Shown: piece after piece, positions 44,307 to 53,372 of the stretch | Numbering within the stretch: the stretch's first letter is position 1 | How the letters are laid out: each line of letters starts with the position of its first letter | DNA from: Lachnospiraceae bacterium | GTDB lineage: Bacteria; Bacillota; Clostridia; Lachnospirales; Lachnospiraceae | NCBI GenBank assembly: GCA_021203305.1 | Contig: JAJQBK010000010.1 | Coordinates: 1-64,000, forward strand | Length of the DNA stretch: 64,000 nucleotides | Direction of reading: 5' to 3' | Notes under the pieces: model-generated | What the model was told of the DNA's origin: nothing | Database searches by the model: none | What the model saw: only the letters and a program-made list of their open reading frames with translations | Translations under genes and position numbers: made by a program

Positions 44307-45680
44307 TTATCTGGACTGGCTGCCCCGGACGCTGCACAGCGTCACGCCCGCGCAAATCGGCGTCGCTGCGGTCAGGAGCTGCACGAGATACTTTTTCCAG
44401 TCCACGGCAAAATAGCTGCGGACGTATTCAACCAGCGTTGACACGGCGGAATTCGGAATGCCAAGGTAATAAAGACTGCTGAGCGATCTGTTGACTATCG
44501 AATTGATCGCCGACGCGGAGCCCGCCAGTGCAATCAGCGAAATCAGCGTGAAGATCCCGCCCGCGAACAGCAGCACAATAGAAAACATCGAGGCTTCAAT
44601 CACCGAGCCGGTTCCATCGGCAACCGCGGACGCGGATTTCGCGGTCTTACGCAGCCCCATCCAGTAACGGTAGAACAGAAAGCCGTCTACGAGCGCACCG
44701 ACAATCACGCCCAGCCCGATTGCCGCGCCGTCGTCTATGCTCAGGAAGAAAACACCAACGATCAGGAGCAACGCCACCGGAATCCAGGAAATAATGAGGT
44801 TCGCGAGCAACGCCCCGCTGATCAGCCGGAAGCCGTTGCTCTTCAACTGCCCCTTTCTGCAGCCGGACTAGGAGAACCACAGGCCGAGGCAGACAATAAT
44901 TGCTGGAATAGATCCGATCAGATTCAGCAGATTAAACTGAAGGACAGTGGCGCAGACCAGCTTCGCGGTCATGACAATCGTAAAAATCAGGAATATGCCG
45001 CCGGAGCAAAAGGCGGTCAGACTTCCCGGGGCGCTTCCCACAGGCGCGTTAGCGACCTCCTCCGGTGCCGGTGCGCCGCAGGTCGGGCAGAATTTGGTGC
45101 CGGACGGCAGCTTTTGTCCGCACTGTGCGCAAGTGGCTTCCACCGGCTGGGGCTGGGGTTGGGGCTGCTCAACCACGGGGAGCGGGCCGCCGCACTGCGG
45201 GCAGAAGCCGCCGCCGGAAAGCGCCTGAATCTGCAGGCCGCAGCCGGGGCAGGTGATGGTGGTGGTTTTGGTCATGGAAGGATTGCTTTTGGCGGCAAAA
45301 TCGGCAGCCAGCTTCTTTCCCTCCTCCGATGTAAAGAATTCCCGAAGGAAGTAAAAAGCCGCCACACCATACAGGGCTACATAAACCAGCTTGGAAAAGG
45401 TGGCGTAACCCGCGAAATTGATCAGATAAGCGAGCGCTTTGATCGCAAACGCCAGACCGACCGCCCAGTCATTCTCCGCGGCCAGGCACAGCACCAGGCC
45501 CACAAGATAGATGACAAAGAACAGGCCGCTGCTCAGATAATAAAATCTGAAAGAGCTGATGTTATAAACCAACAGCAGCAGCGGGTCGATCAGCACAAGT
45601 ACCGGGGCCGCCGGCAGCAGGGACTTTAAGTAGGCCTGTCCGTCCACCAGGTTTTTGAGTGTCTGTTTGAGTTCTTTCAT
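44307..45680 (-). pseudogene. Zinc-ribbon membrane protein split by an in-frame TAG
   Basis: The first part (45680-44868, 270 aa) has four membrane helices, then two zinc ribbons (CPGCG...CPQCG and CAQCGQ...CPTCG), then two more helices ending CLGLWFS. TAG at 44870-44868 interrupts; the same frame continues SGCRKGQLKSNGFRL and three or more helices to 44307, so the intact protein would be about 457 residues. The only start codon near the break is TTG at 44846. Gln (CAG) or Trp (TGG) to TAG would be a single change. Function unknown; zinc ribbons recur in the kinase and FHA proteins of this region. GAGGGAG precedes the ATG. Confidence 0.75.
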
Positions 45681-45781
45681 GTTGTCTCCCTCTCTTTTGT
45701 CTTATTTTTGTTGCCTTTTATCTCTGACAGCCATCCTCAGCGCGAGGATGCCGGCCTTGATAACTTCATCAGCGTCTTCTT

Positions 45782-48505
45782 CTATTCGGAATACGGAATT
45801 AAACTCTCCGCAGAGACCCAGCCATAGTAACTATCGCTGATACGATTATTGCCGTTCTGAATTACAATGATATTCCATTCCACACGGAACCAATCAGGAT
45901 TTTTCTGACTGGTGCCGTATACATGGACAACCTCGTTCGCAGGAATAGTCACTATTACATCGCCTCCATTTGGGCTCGTATACATTATTACAGACGTGTT
46001 TGTAATTTGCATTTCTTCTACACTTTGATAAAATTTATAAACCTGACTTTCTGTAGATGGAAAATCGAAAGATTCCGTATCCGGATAACGGTCTTTATTA
46101 TAAAGCTTATAAAAATACTCAGGATCAGGTATATCGTAAGGTTCCTGCACGGACAGCTCCGAAGATAATCCGGCTTTTTGTTTCGCGTCCGCGAGATCAA
46201 TGATACCCCAGAGACCATCTTTTTTTGCCCATAACTCGTTATTATAAGCAGAAGCCATATCTTCAAATTCACCAAATTCAATCAGTGTCTGCCCGTCCCG
46301 GTAAAGGAGTCCTACCTGACCATTGCACCAGACAACCATTGTGTCGCTGGTACACGGGTATGCAGCATATTTGGTTTCATAGTCTCCAAGATCAAAACTA
46401 TAATCACCTCCATATGCCCAAATCGCGTCATAAATAAATTCTGTAATTTCATTGCCATCAGCATCAATATAACCCCATTTTCCGTCTCGTGAACAGGCAG
46501 CTATTCCTTCAGAGAAATCTTCAGCATCGGAATAAATAAAATCGGTAATTGCCTGACCATCTGAGTCAACATATCCTTTTAATGTATCATTGCCAGAAGA
46601 TAAAACCTGTTTATAAAATTCAGCATAAAGATCGGTTATCTCCCCAGCTTCACTAACATCTATATTTCCGTTTTCGGAATTAATCTGAACAGCAGGATAT
46701 GGCTTATGGAGGCCAGCCTCCTTAACCGGAGTGAGGTAAACATTGCGATAACCGCCTATGGTAATAGCTTGCCCCGTATAGATGTCATAATAAATATCCA
46801 TACTTTCAAATCCCCGCTCTGTCGAGGTAAATAAATACCATGGGGAAGGATAGCTGGCAGTATATGAATATAAATATGAATGAACCAAATCTGTCTCCAA
46901 AGCCGCAAGATTAACAATGCCAGTTGCGTCAGTACGCCTGATATATACCGGATCCTGGTCTATAGGGACATCCCCGCTGTCAATATGGTCCGGCATGTAA
47001 TATAATTTCCAACTGCCATCTGCTAATTGCACTTTATAATACTGAGGCAGGTTAGAATACTCTGGGAAACTCATTTCATAAAAACTCGCGTTGATTGCTG
47101 TCTGACCGTCAGAGTATGGACCTTCTGCATCACTGAAGCTATTCCCCCTTAACGGGGCAACTTGCTGGTAATCATATTCCGGTTCAATAATCCAGGTAAC
47201 GTCTTCTGCAGATAATGTCTGGATACTATTGGAAGTATCTTCATTTTGGTCGCTATCACCATTTAATGCTGCAGATAAAATATCGTCTAATGTGACATCT
47301 CCTAAATATGCAGGGTAACCATCGTATTGCCAAGAATGCCCCCAAACTTCAATTGCATAATCAATCGCCGTAGATACACTGATTGCCGTACCGTCTTCTG
47401 ATTTATATTGTAATGCCTCAAAAATCGCATCCTGTATATCAAATGCATAAAAAAATTCAACAGAATTTGAATTGCCAATTACACAGCTTGCCCCACAATT
47501 ATATATAGCCATTGCAAGGCTTTCCTGTGGGTCATCATATAAATAATCCCTAAAGGCAGCACATGCATTGAGGTATATAAGGCAATTTCCCATTGCATCA
47601 CTGTCTACATGTTGCTGGAAAAACCTGGCAGTGATCACAACGACCCCATCATTCTGGACATAAACGGAATCATCCGCTATCTCATCCTTATATTTAATTA
47701 TTTCTTCCTGGCTTAACCCATTTGTCCCAAAAGAAAGCAAAGACCCTTTCCCCTGAATATATCCTCCATGCCCTTGCCATATAATAATGCTATTCTGGTA
47801 GTCCAGATTATGTAATAAATCCAAGTTTACTTCATCGTCATGGTAATCCTGAGTATATACCAACTGGTTACTATATGTTGCCAATTTTTCTGCAACACTA
47901 TCTGTACTGGTAACCTGCGCAGCATTAAAAACTGCCCCGTACAAAATCCCTACTGGTCCAAACGCCTCAATTAATGGCACATAAATGTATTTCCACAAAG
48001 ACCCTCCAGTAGTACCCGCAAGTATACTGCTGAGTATCATGTTAATATCCGAATGATATGGCTCTATTGTTATAATATTGACCTCCCCGGATGACCCTGC
48101 AAGCATCTCTGCTACATCCGGCATATAAATGCATCCCATCCAGCCATCAATCTGGTAATACACCGCAGTATCACCGTCTGTATATAAACAATCAGTTATT
48201 TCCCCTTGTTCATAAAGGCCATAAATATATCCATAAACCTCTTCCAAAAGATCTTTGCTGTCCTCATAAGAGACATAGCCATCTTCATCCAGATATGGCT
48301 CCTCAATAGAAGATAGATTTTGAGAGATATCATCAAAGACAGCAAAACTTTCCGAATAGAGATCATCCAGATCAGAATTATCATTTTCGGGCTGGGTTAA
48401 TATAGAGTCTACAGCTGAGTTGATACTACCACATGAAGACAGTCCTGTAAGAAGCACAAAAAATAAAGCTAAGGCACAGATTTTATAAAAAATGTTCCTT
48501 CTCAT
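45782..48505 (-). CDS. Lipoprotein with caspase-like domain, WG repeats and SH3-like C-terminus
   Basis: 907 residues. Lipobox LSSC (Cys25). Residues about 80-400 resemble a caspase/clostripain-like (clan CD or CHAT-type) domain, with candidate catalytic His246 in IIIWQGHGGY and Cys315 in LIYLNACAAF. Around residues 640-780 are WG-type beta repeats (DGKWGYIDADGNEI, DGLWGIID). The C-terminus looks like a bacterial SH3 domain ending YYGWVSAESLIPYSE. It should be a surface-anchored protease or protease-like receptor. ATG at 48505 has GAGGGG 6-7 bases upstream. Codon use is clearly more AT-rich than that of flanking genes. A paralogue lies at 50773-53298. Confidence 0.75.
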   Translation of the reverse strand: MRRNIFYKICALALFFVLLTGLSSCGSINSAVDSILTQPENDNSDLDDLYSESFAVFDDISQNLSSIEEPYLDEDGYVSYEDSKDLLEEVYGYIYGLYEQGEITDCLYTDGDTAVYYQIDGWMGCIYMPDVAEMLAGSSGEVNIITIEPYHSDINMILSSILAGTTGGSLWKYIYVPLIEAFGPVGILYGAVFNAAQVTSTDSVAEKLATYSNQLVYTQDYHDDEVNLDLLHNLDYQNSIIIWQGHGGYIQGKGSLLSFGTNGLSQEEIIKYKDEIADDSVYVQNDGVVVITARFFQQHVDSDAMGNCLIYLNACAAFRDYLYDDPQESLAMAIYNCGASCVIGNSNSVEFFYAFDIQDAIFEALQYKSEDGTAISVSTAIDYAIEVWGHSWQYDGYPAYLGDVTLDDILSAALNGDSDQNEDTSNSIQTLSAEDVTWIIEPEYDYQQVAPLRGNSFSDAEGPYSDGQTAINASFYEMSFPEYSNLPQYYKVQLADGSWKLYYMPDHIDSGDVPIDQDPVYIRRTDATGIVNLAALETDLVHSYLYSYTASYPSPWYLFTSTERGFESMDIYYDIYTGQAITIGGYRNVYLTPVKEAGLHKPYPAVQINSENGNIDVSEAGEITDLYAEFYKQVLSSGNDTLKGYVDSDGQAITDFIYSDAEDFSEGIAACSRDGKWGYIDADGNEITEFIYDAIWAYGGDYSFDLGDYETKYAAYPCTSDTMVVWCNGQVGLLYRDGQTLIEFGEFEDMASAYNNELWAKKDGLWGIIDLADAKQKAGLSSELSVQEPYDIPDPEYFYKLYNKDRYPDTESFDFPSTESQVYKFYQSVEEMQITNTSVIMYTSPNGGDVIVTIPANEVVHVYGTSQKNPDWFRVEWNIIVIQNGNNRISDSYYGWVSAESLIPYSE

Positions 48506-48559
48506 GTTATTCCCCTCATTTTGCTGGAAATACCAGAAATCCACAGCCCCTAATTACAT

Positions 48560-49087
48560 CTACACATACACCCTGTCCAGCCGCAGCCTGTTCCAGCCGT
48601 CCCCCAGCGCCAGCTCCACGCCGCAGGGCACGAGGCTCACCAGCCCTCTTTTGAGTCGCTTTCCGTTCACAAAGGTGCCGTTGCTTGACGTATCAACCAC
48701 CTCAAAATTATTTTTCTTATGGATATAGCGGATGCTGCAATGCTGTCTGCTGACGCTCTCAGAGCCCTTTCCGATGATTCTGATATTCGCGCTGCTTGCC
48801 CTGCCGACCACCGTCCAGACCGCGGGCGGCGTCTCCTCTCTCCTGCCCTGAAAGCAGCCCCCTGTTCCGATAATCAGGCCGGAGGTACGGTAAATTCCTT
48901 TCAGGGAAGCTCCCGGACCGCAATGCTTTATGACAGAATCCGCCAGTCTTCCCTCCTCGTCAAACTCCACAATCTCGCACAGAGTCGCCCGCTCCTTCGG
49001 TACAGGTTCCCAGCGATCATTCATATAATAAATATGCCTAGACGCCACACTCTTTTTCCGTCCTGCTGCCCCTGATATGTTTCCCAT
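48560..49087 (-). CDS. FHA domain protein
   Basis: 175 residues, no membrane segment. The C-terminal half is an FHA phosphothreonine-binding domain: VVGRASSANIRI, then SVSRQHCSI and DTSSNGTFVNGKRL, with the conserved Gly-Arg, Ser-x-x-His and Asn. It is very close to the C-terminal FHA domain of 57057-58316, so one is a duplicate of the other without the membrane part. It should read phosphorylation by the kinase at 60264. ATG at 49087 has AGGAGG 4 bases upstream. Confidence 0.88.
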   Translation of the reverse strand: MGNISGAAGRKKSVASRHIYYMNDRWEPVPKERATLCEIVEFDEEGRLADSVIKHCGPGASLKGIYRTSGLIIGTGGCFQGRREETPPAVWTVVGRASSANIRIIGKGSESVSRQHCSIRYIHKKNNFEVVDTSSNGTFVNGKRLKRGLVSLVPCGVELALGDGWNRLRLDRVYV

Positions 49088-49222
49088 ATGTCCTCCTTTA
49101 CTCACTCCTGTCTGTTCAAAAATACCTTCAATTATAATCTATAGTAACCGTCAAAAAATATTTCATCCTCCGGCACATACCGATTTCAAAGCGAAAATTA
49201 TAACGTAAATATCTGCCGCGAA

Positions 49223-50689
49223 TCAGCTTATACATTGAAGCAGCAATTTACACTGTTTATAAGTATATATATTCTGATAACTGCTCTCCGCTTTGGTCTC
49301 GTCAAAAACGCTGCTCAATGCTCCCTCATATTCTTCCTCTGTTACCTCAACGCCATTCCAATAATAATCATACAAAGGATATCCCTGCTCATCATACTGA
49401 ACATTGGCATTATCCGCCGCGCCATAGACGCCTGAGCCTATTGATACAAATTCTCCGTCCTGTATCTGATAAACATTATCGTAATATTCATCCATACTAC
49501 CGCCGCCTGTCCACAGCAGGTTTTCCTTCTCTATCCATTCAGCGTAGCCATGGTCAAAATAAACGCAGTCTGTACTGTTTCCGTTCTGAGTGTAAACCTC
49601 GGCTCCCGCATAACCGTATCCATAATCCATCCAGATCTCGGGAACCATGTCGTCATTTACGTAAATCAACCTGCATTCCGTCATATCCGTCGGCTCATCG
49701 CCCGCAAAAATATCTTTCAGATACGCGGCGGCCCATCCGCTGCTTACTTCAGTAGTGACAACCGGATAATCCTCATAAATCTCTTCTGTTTTTGAGGAAT
49801 CTACCCCGAATTTTTCCTGCTCAATGCTCTCAGTCTCCGGATATATAAAGATCTTCGTTGATTTGCCCTCCGCGTCATATTCATAACCCAAAATGATTTC
49901 ACCCGTGCTTTCATCAAACCAGTCGCTGATCGTGAGCGCGTCCAGAACAATGTCCGTCATATTCCAGTCTTCATCATACAAATACAGAAAAGTATATTCC
50001 CCGCTCGAATAATACCCTTCAGAAAAAGATGAGTAATAAACCTGATAAAGCGTGGAACTGCAGAGAAGTCCGTTGTCATAGTACGCATATACTTCATAAT
50101 AAACAAGCGTGCCTTCCGAATCATAATAATTTTTCCGCGACATTTTCACTGGCGTCATTTTAATCCAGTCGTCCAGATAATTTACTCCCTCATTCGTTAC
50201 AACAACCGGATTCTGGAAATCGTTCCCATCAGGCCAGATGTAATCCTCATAGCCCTGAGTGGTGACTGTCAGGGTATATTTCCCCTCTGCCAAAATAAGT
50301 TCAAAATACCCGGACGAATCTGTCGTTATAGTTTCTGTTTCACCGGTAGCCGTGCTTACTGCTGTAACCTCTGCGCCCTCAATCTTTTCATCCTCATTTT
50401 CCACATTGACAACCCAGCCCAGAATGCCGCCATATTCGACACTGTCAATATTTTCCTCTTCAACATTATCCTCGCTATACGGCTCATTCTGGCTCACTAC
50501 CGCCGCCTCGTCAGACGGCTCATCCTGTCCCGCTACCGCCACCTCGCTCTCATCCTCTTCTGACAATTCCGTAATCAGGGAATAAATCTGATTTACGGAA
50601 TCACTTAAATCAGAGGATGATCCGCATCCTATAAGCAAACCCACTGTTAAAATCAGTATAGCTGTCAAAACCCTTCCTTTGTTTTTCAT
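49223..50689 (-). CDS. Lipoprotein with carboxypeptidase-regulatory-like domain
   Basis: 488 residues. Lipobox LLIGC, an acidic linker, and a CarboxypepD_reg-like beta-sandwich at about 85-165 (GWVVNVENEDEKIEGAEVTAVST ... GYFELILAEGKYTLTV). The rest is Tyr/Asp-rich, with MVPEIWMDYGYG resembling calcium-loop or FG-GAP-like units common in Lachnospiraceae lipoproteins. No catalytic motif. It lies between two caspase-like lipoproteins and shares domain types with the M4 protein, suggesting a common surface role. GAGGGA precedes the ATG. Confidence 0.75.
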   Translation of the reverse strand: MKNKGRVLTAILILTVGLLIGCGSSSDLSDSVNQIYSLITELSEEDESEVAVAGQDEPSDEAAVVSQNEPYSEDNVEEENIDSVEYGGILGWVVNVENEDEKIEGAEVTAVSTATGETETITTDSSGYFELILAEGKYTLTVTTQGYEDYIWPDGNDFQNPVVVTNEGVNYLDDWIKMTPVKMSRKNYYDSEGTLVYYEVYAYYDNGLLCSSTLYQVYYSSFSEGYYSSGEYTFLYLYDEDWNMTDIVLDALTISDWFDESTGEIILGYEYDAEGKSTKIFIYPETESIEQEKFGVDSSKTEEIYEDYPVVTTEVSSGWAAAYLKDIFAGDEPTDMTECRLIYVNDDMVPEIWMDYGYGYAGAEVYTQNGNSTDCVYFDHGYAEWIEKENLLWTGGGSMDEYYDNVYQIQDGEFVSIGSGVYGAADNANVQYDEQGYPLYDYYWNGVEVTEEEYEGALSSVFDETKAESSYQNIYTYKQCKLLLQCIS

Positions 50690-50772
50690 CTACTGTCCCT
50701 CTCATTACATTTCAAAAGCTTCCTGTAAACCTGATTATTACTATAATATCCTGTATCCCTCCATAAAACTGA

Positions 50773-53298
50773 TCAATAAGTCGCTATCTCCGGGAGCATC
50801 GCTTCATAAATAATTCCTTCCTCATAGTAGCCATAGCCATTCTCTAACGGATAGACTTCCACTGCCCCATTTTCATATTTCACTCGCACGTTCACATTTC
50901 TTTCCCCATCACTCCCATTGATGTTAATAATTCCATTCTTCCTTAAATAAATGGAAGTTATCCTGTAGCCATCTCCTTTTATCGCTTCCAGAATGTCCTC
51001 GGCTCCTTCATACACCAGAAATTCATTTTCAGATATCAGGGTTCCCCCATACTCCATTAATTCTTTAAGGTCATTATCCCAGTAAAAATAATAAACGTTC
51101 CATGTACGGCCTGTTCCATCGATAAACGCGTCATACCGTGAATCTGTCATGCTGATTCTTCCTTTCTCATCCTCATACAGTGTCCCCGCTTTCCCGGAAA
51201 CCGCCAGTTCAATCACTTCTTCTCCGTTGACCCGATAATAATAGCCCAGACTTCCTGTCGTAAAATATTCTGAAATAGATACAATCCTGGAATCTTCAAA
51301 GTAAATCACATCCCCCATCGTCCAGTATCCATCCCTTTCACGCAGAGCCGTAACCCCGTTCTCCGTGATAAAATACAAAACACCGATATATATCTGATCC
51401 TCATTTTCCTCGCCGCAAAAAGCAAAGGCCTCATAAACACCATTGCCGTCAAAATCGTCATATATAAAAGTCAATACTGTCTCGTCCGTATATGTCTCAA
51501 GAATCTCCCATAAGGTTTCTTCCTCCGGAGCTGTCGCCAAGGCCGTTTTTTTCCAGACAATCGTGTAATTCGTATAATCACAATATGTAATATTCCCATC
51601 GCTGTCGATGACAGCCATATCACCGAAATCCATCAGCAAATTTCCATCACTGTCAATAGTCAGGACACCTGTTTCTTCAATGCCATCTTCATATCTCTCT
51701 ATCCAGAAAACAATCTGATTCTCTTCTATTCTCCACGTTCCCTCTCCGCCATAAAAACCTATCCAGTACGAAAAAGTCCCATCTGCTCCAAAAGACATGC
51801 CATTTCCATATCGATATGAACTGCCAAACTCATACCAGTAACTCACCTGATTAATTTCCAACATCCGGTTATAATCCGCCTCCCACGTTCCGATCAGATT
51901 AACCCCGTCAACAACCGCTCCGTTATCGCTCTCCTCCTGCTCCTCACTGCCGGTCTCTCTGCTTTGAAGCTCCTCCAGAGCCTCCTGCGTCAGCGTAACA
52001 AGCACTTCGTCCCCGCCATTATAATACCGGATTTCTGATGGTGTATCATCTTCTGTTCCCTCATAGGTTTCACGATAAATCTGATCATTGTCTCCCCACA
52101 CACTCTTTCCAAAGTTGAGCGCTTCTTCCACAGTGTTTCCATATAACAGCATATACACAAACGCGTCCTGCATTAAAAAGTTATATCCTGTGCTGACGGA
52201 TTCTGTGCAGGCCAGGACCGCTTTTGCTCCGCAATCCGCTATTGCCTCCACCAGCGTGTCATTGCGGAATCCGTCACAGCAACCAAGCCAGACAATCGTA
52301 TCTTTCAAAGCATCATTTCCATAATAATAGGAAAAGAATTCGGGCATCAGACAATAATGAAACTGATTATCCCCTTCCGGCATGATCATGGCGAGCCGGT
52401 TTTCCTGTAAATCCCGTACTATCACAGTTCCTTCATATGTAAATGCCATGCCTGCCTCTTTTGCCAAATAATTTGCCCAGTCTATTGTTTCCTGAAGCAT
52501 AATGAACGTCTGATCTTCATATATTAATCCATGCTCCTGAATGCAGATCAGATCATAGTCGCTCAGGCCGGTGCGATAAAAGGAAACTGTGTCCTCTGTT
52601 ACCAGAACTGTGGTCAGGTATGCTTCACTCCATCCCTCCTGCGCTTTCTCAGATAACGTTACAAAACCATCAAAGTCTTCATCATCTCCAAAATTACATA
52701 CTATGAGGGCTGCCAGCCCCTGTTCTTCATAAGGATAGAGTACAGTATTAAATTCCGGAAGCACCGGAAAGACATCCTTACCGTTCTCCCAATAATAAGT
52801 CTCATACGAAGCCGTTCCGGTACCGCTTGTCCCTTCGGCAAACTCCTCCAGCATAACGCCGCCACATGTTCCATCCGCATATGTGTAGTAAATAAGTTGA
52901 GCTTCTTCATCGTATCCTATAGAATCAGCCGCCACTTCGCCTTCGTCCGCCAGCGTTTCCAGAACATCGAGTATCCGGTCAGCTTTTTCTTCCGTATCCA
53001 GATTTTCATAATCATCCGAAGAAGAAACGTCGATAATAGATGCATTCACATTTTCATAATTTTCCAAAGAGGCTTCCATGTCGGCTTCCGCGCCAGTATC
53101 CGTTTCCTCTTCTGAATATTCATTTGAAGAACCGTCAATGCGGCCGGCATTCTCTTCAACCAGATTTTTTAAATGATCAAAATAATCAACAATATCTCTG
53201 AGCGTATTGCCATCTGAAAAATACGCGCTTCCACACGCTGACAGATTTCCCAGCGCAATAACGCATATAACAAGGGCAGCGGTTCTTTTAAATTTCAT
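50773..53298 (-). CDS. Lipoprotein with caspase-like domain, second copy
   Basis: 841 residues. Lipobox LSAC (Cys22). Residues about 100-420 match the caspase-like region of 45782-48505 in layout: shared ADGTCGGVML-type segment, candidate His256 in LICIQEHGLIY and Cys340/341 in IVWLGCCDGF, then ALNFGKSVWGDN. A lipocalin-like section follows (LIGTWEADYNRMLEINQ ... GEGTWRIEENQIVFW), then a DFDGNGVYEAFAF repeat-like segment. It should be membrane-anchored outside the cell. GAGGAG precedes the ATG. Catalysis is inferred from motif position only, and whether the Cys-Cys pair keeps activity is unknown. Confidence 0.72.
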   Translation of the reverse strand: MKFKRTAALVICVIALGNLSACGSAYFSDGNTLRDIVDYFDHLKNLVEENAGRIDGSSNEYSEEETDTGAEADMEASLENYENVNASIIDVSSSDDYENLDTEEKADRILDVLETLADEGEVAADSIGYDEEAQLIYYTYADGTCGGVMLEEFAEGTSGTGTASYETYYWENGKDVFPVLPEFNTVLYPYEEQGLAALIVCNFGDDEDFDGFVTLSEKAQEGWSEAYLTTVLVTEDTVSFYRTGLSDYDLICIQEHGLIYEDQTFIMLQETIDWANYLAKEAGMAFTYEGTVIVRDLQENRLAMIMPEGDNQFHYCLMPEFFSYYYGNDALKDTIVWLGCCDGFRNDTLVEAIADCGAKAVLACTESVSTGYNFLMQDAFVYMLLYGNTVEEALNFGKSVWGDNDQIYRETYEGTEDDTPSEIRYYNGGDEVLVTLTQEALEELQSRETGSEEQEESDNGAVVDGVNLIGTWEADYNRMLEINQVSYWYEFGSSYRYGNGMSFGADGTFSYWIGFYGGEGTWRIEENQIVFWIERYEDGIEETGVLTIDSDGNLLMDFGDMAVIDSDGNITYCDYTNYTIVWKKTALATAPEEETLWEILETYTDETVLTFIYDDFDGNGVYEAFAFCGEENEDQIYIGVLYFITENGVTALRERDGYWTMGDVIYFEDSRIVSISEYFTTGSLGYYYRVNGEEVIELAVSGKAGTLYEDEKGRISMTDSRYDAFIDGTGRTWNVYYFYWDNDLKELMEYGGTLISENEFLVYEGAEDILEAIKGDGYRITSIYLRKNGIININGSDGERNVNVRVKYENGAVEVYPLENGYGYYEEGIIYEAMLPEIATY

Positions 53299-53372
53299 AT
53301 TTCTCCTCAGTCATCCTGCTGCCCCCATTCGCTGTCACCGGCGCAGCAGAGTAAAACGCCAGTTGAAAGCTC

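Noticed and set aside
40483..44870. UAG reassigned to an amino acid in this organism
   Set aside because: pmbA, sortase 1 and the first caspase-like gene end normally at TAG, and prfA (RF1) is intact. Local suppression cannot be excluded, but general recoding is unlikely.
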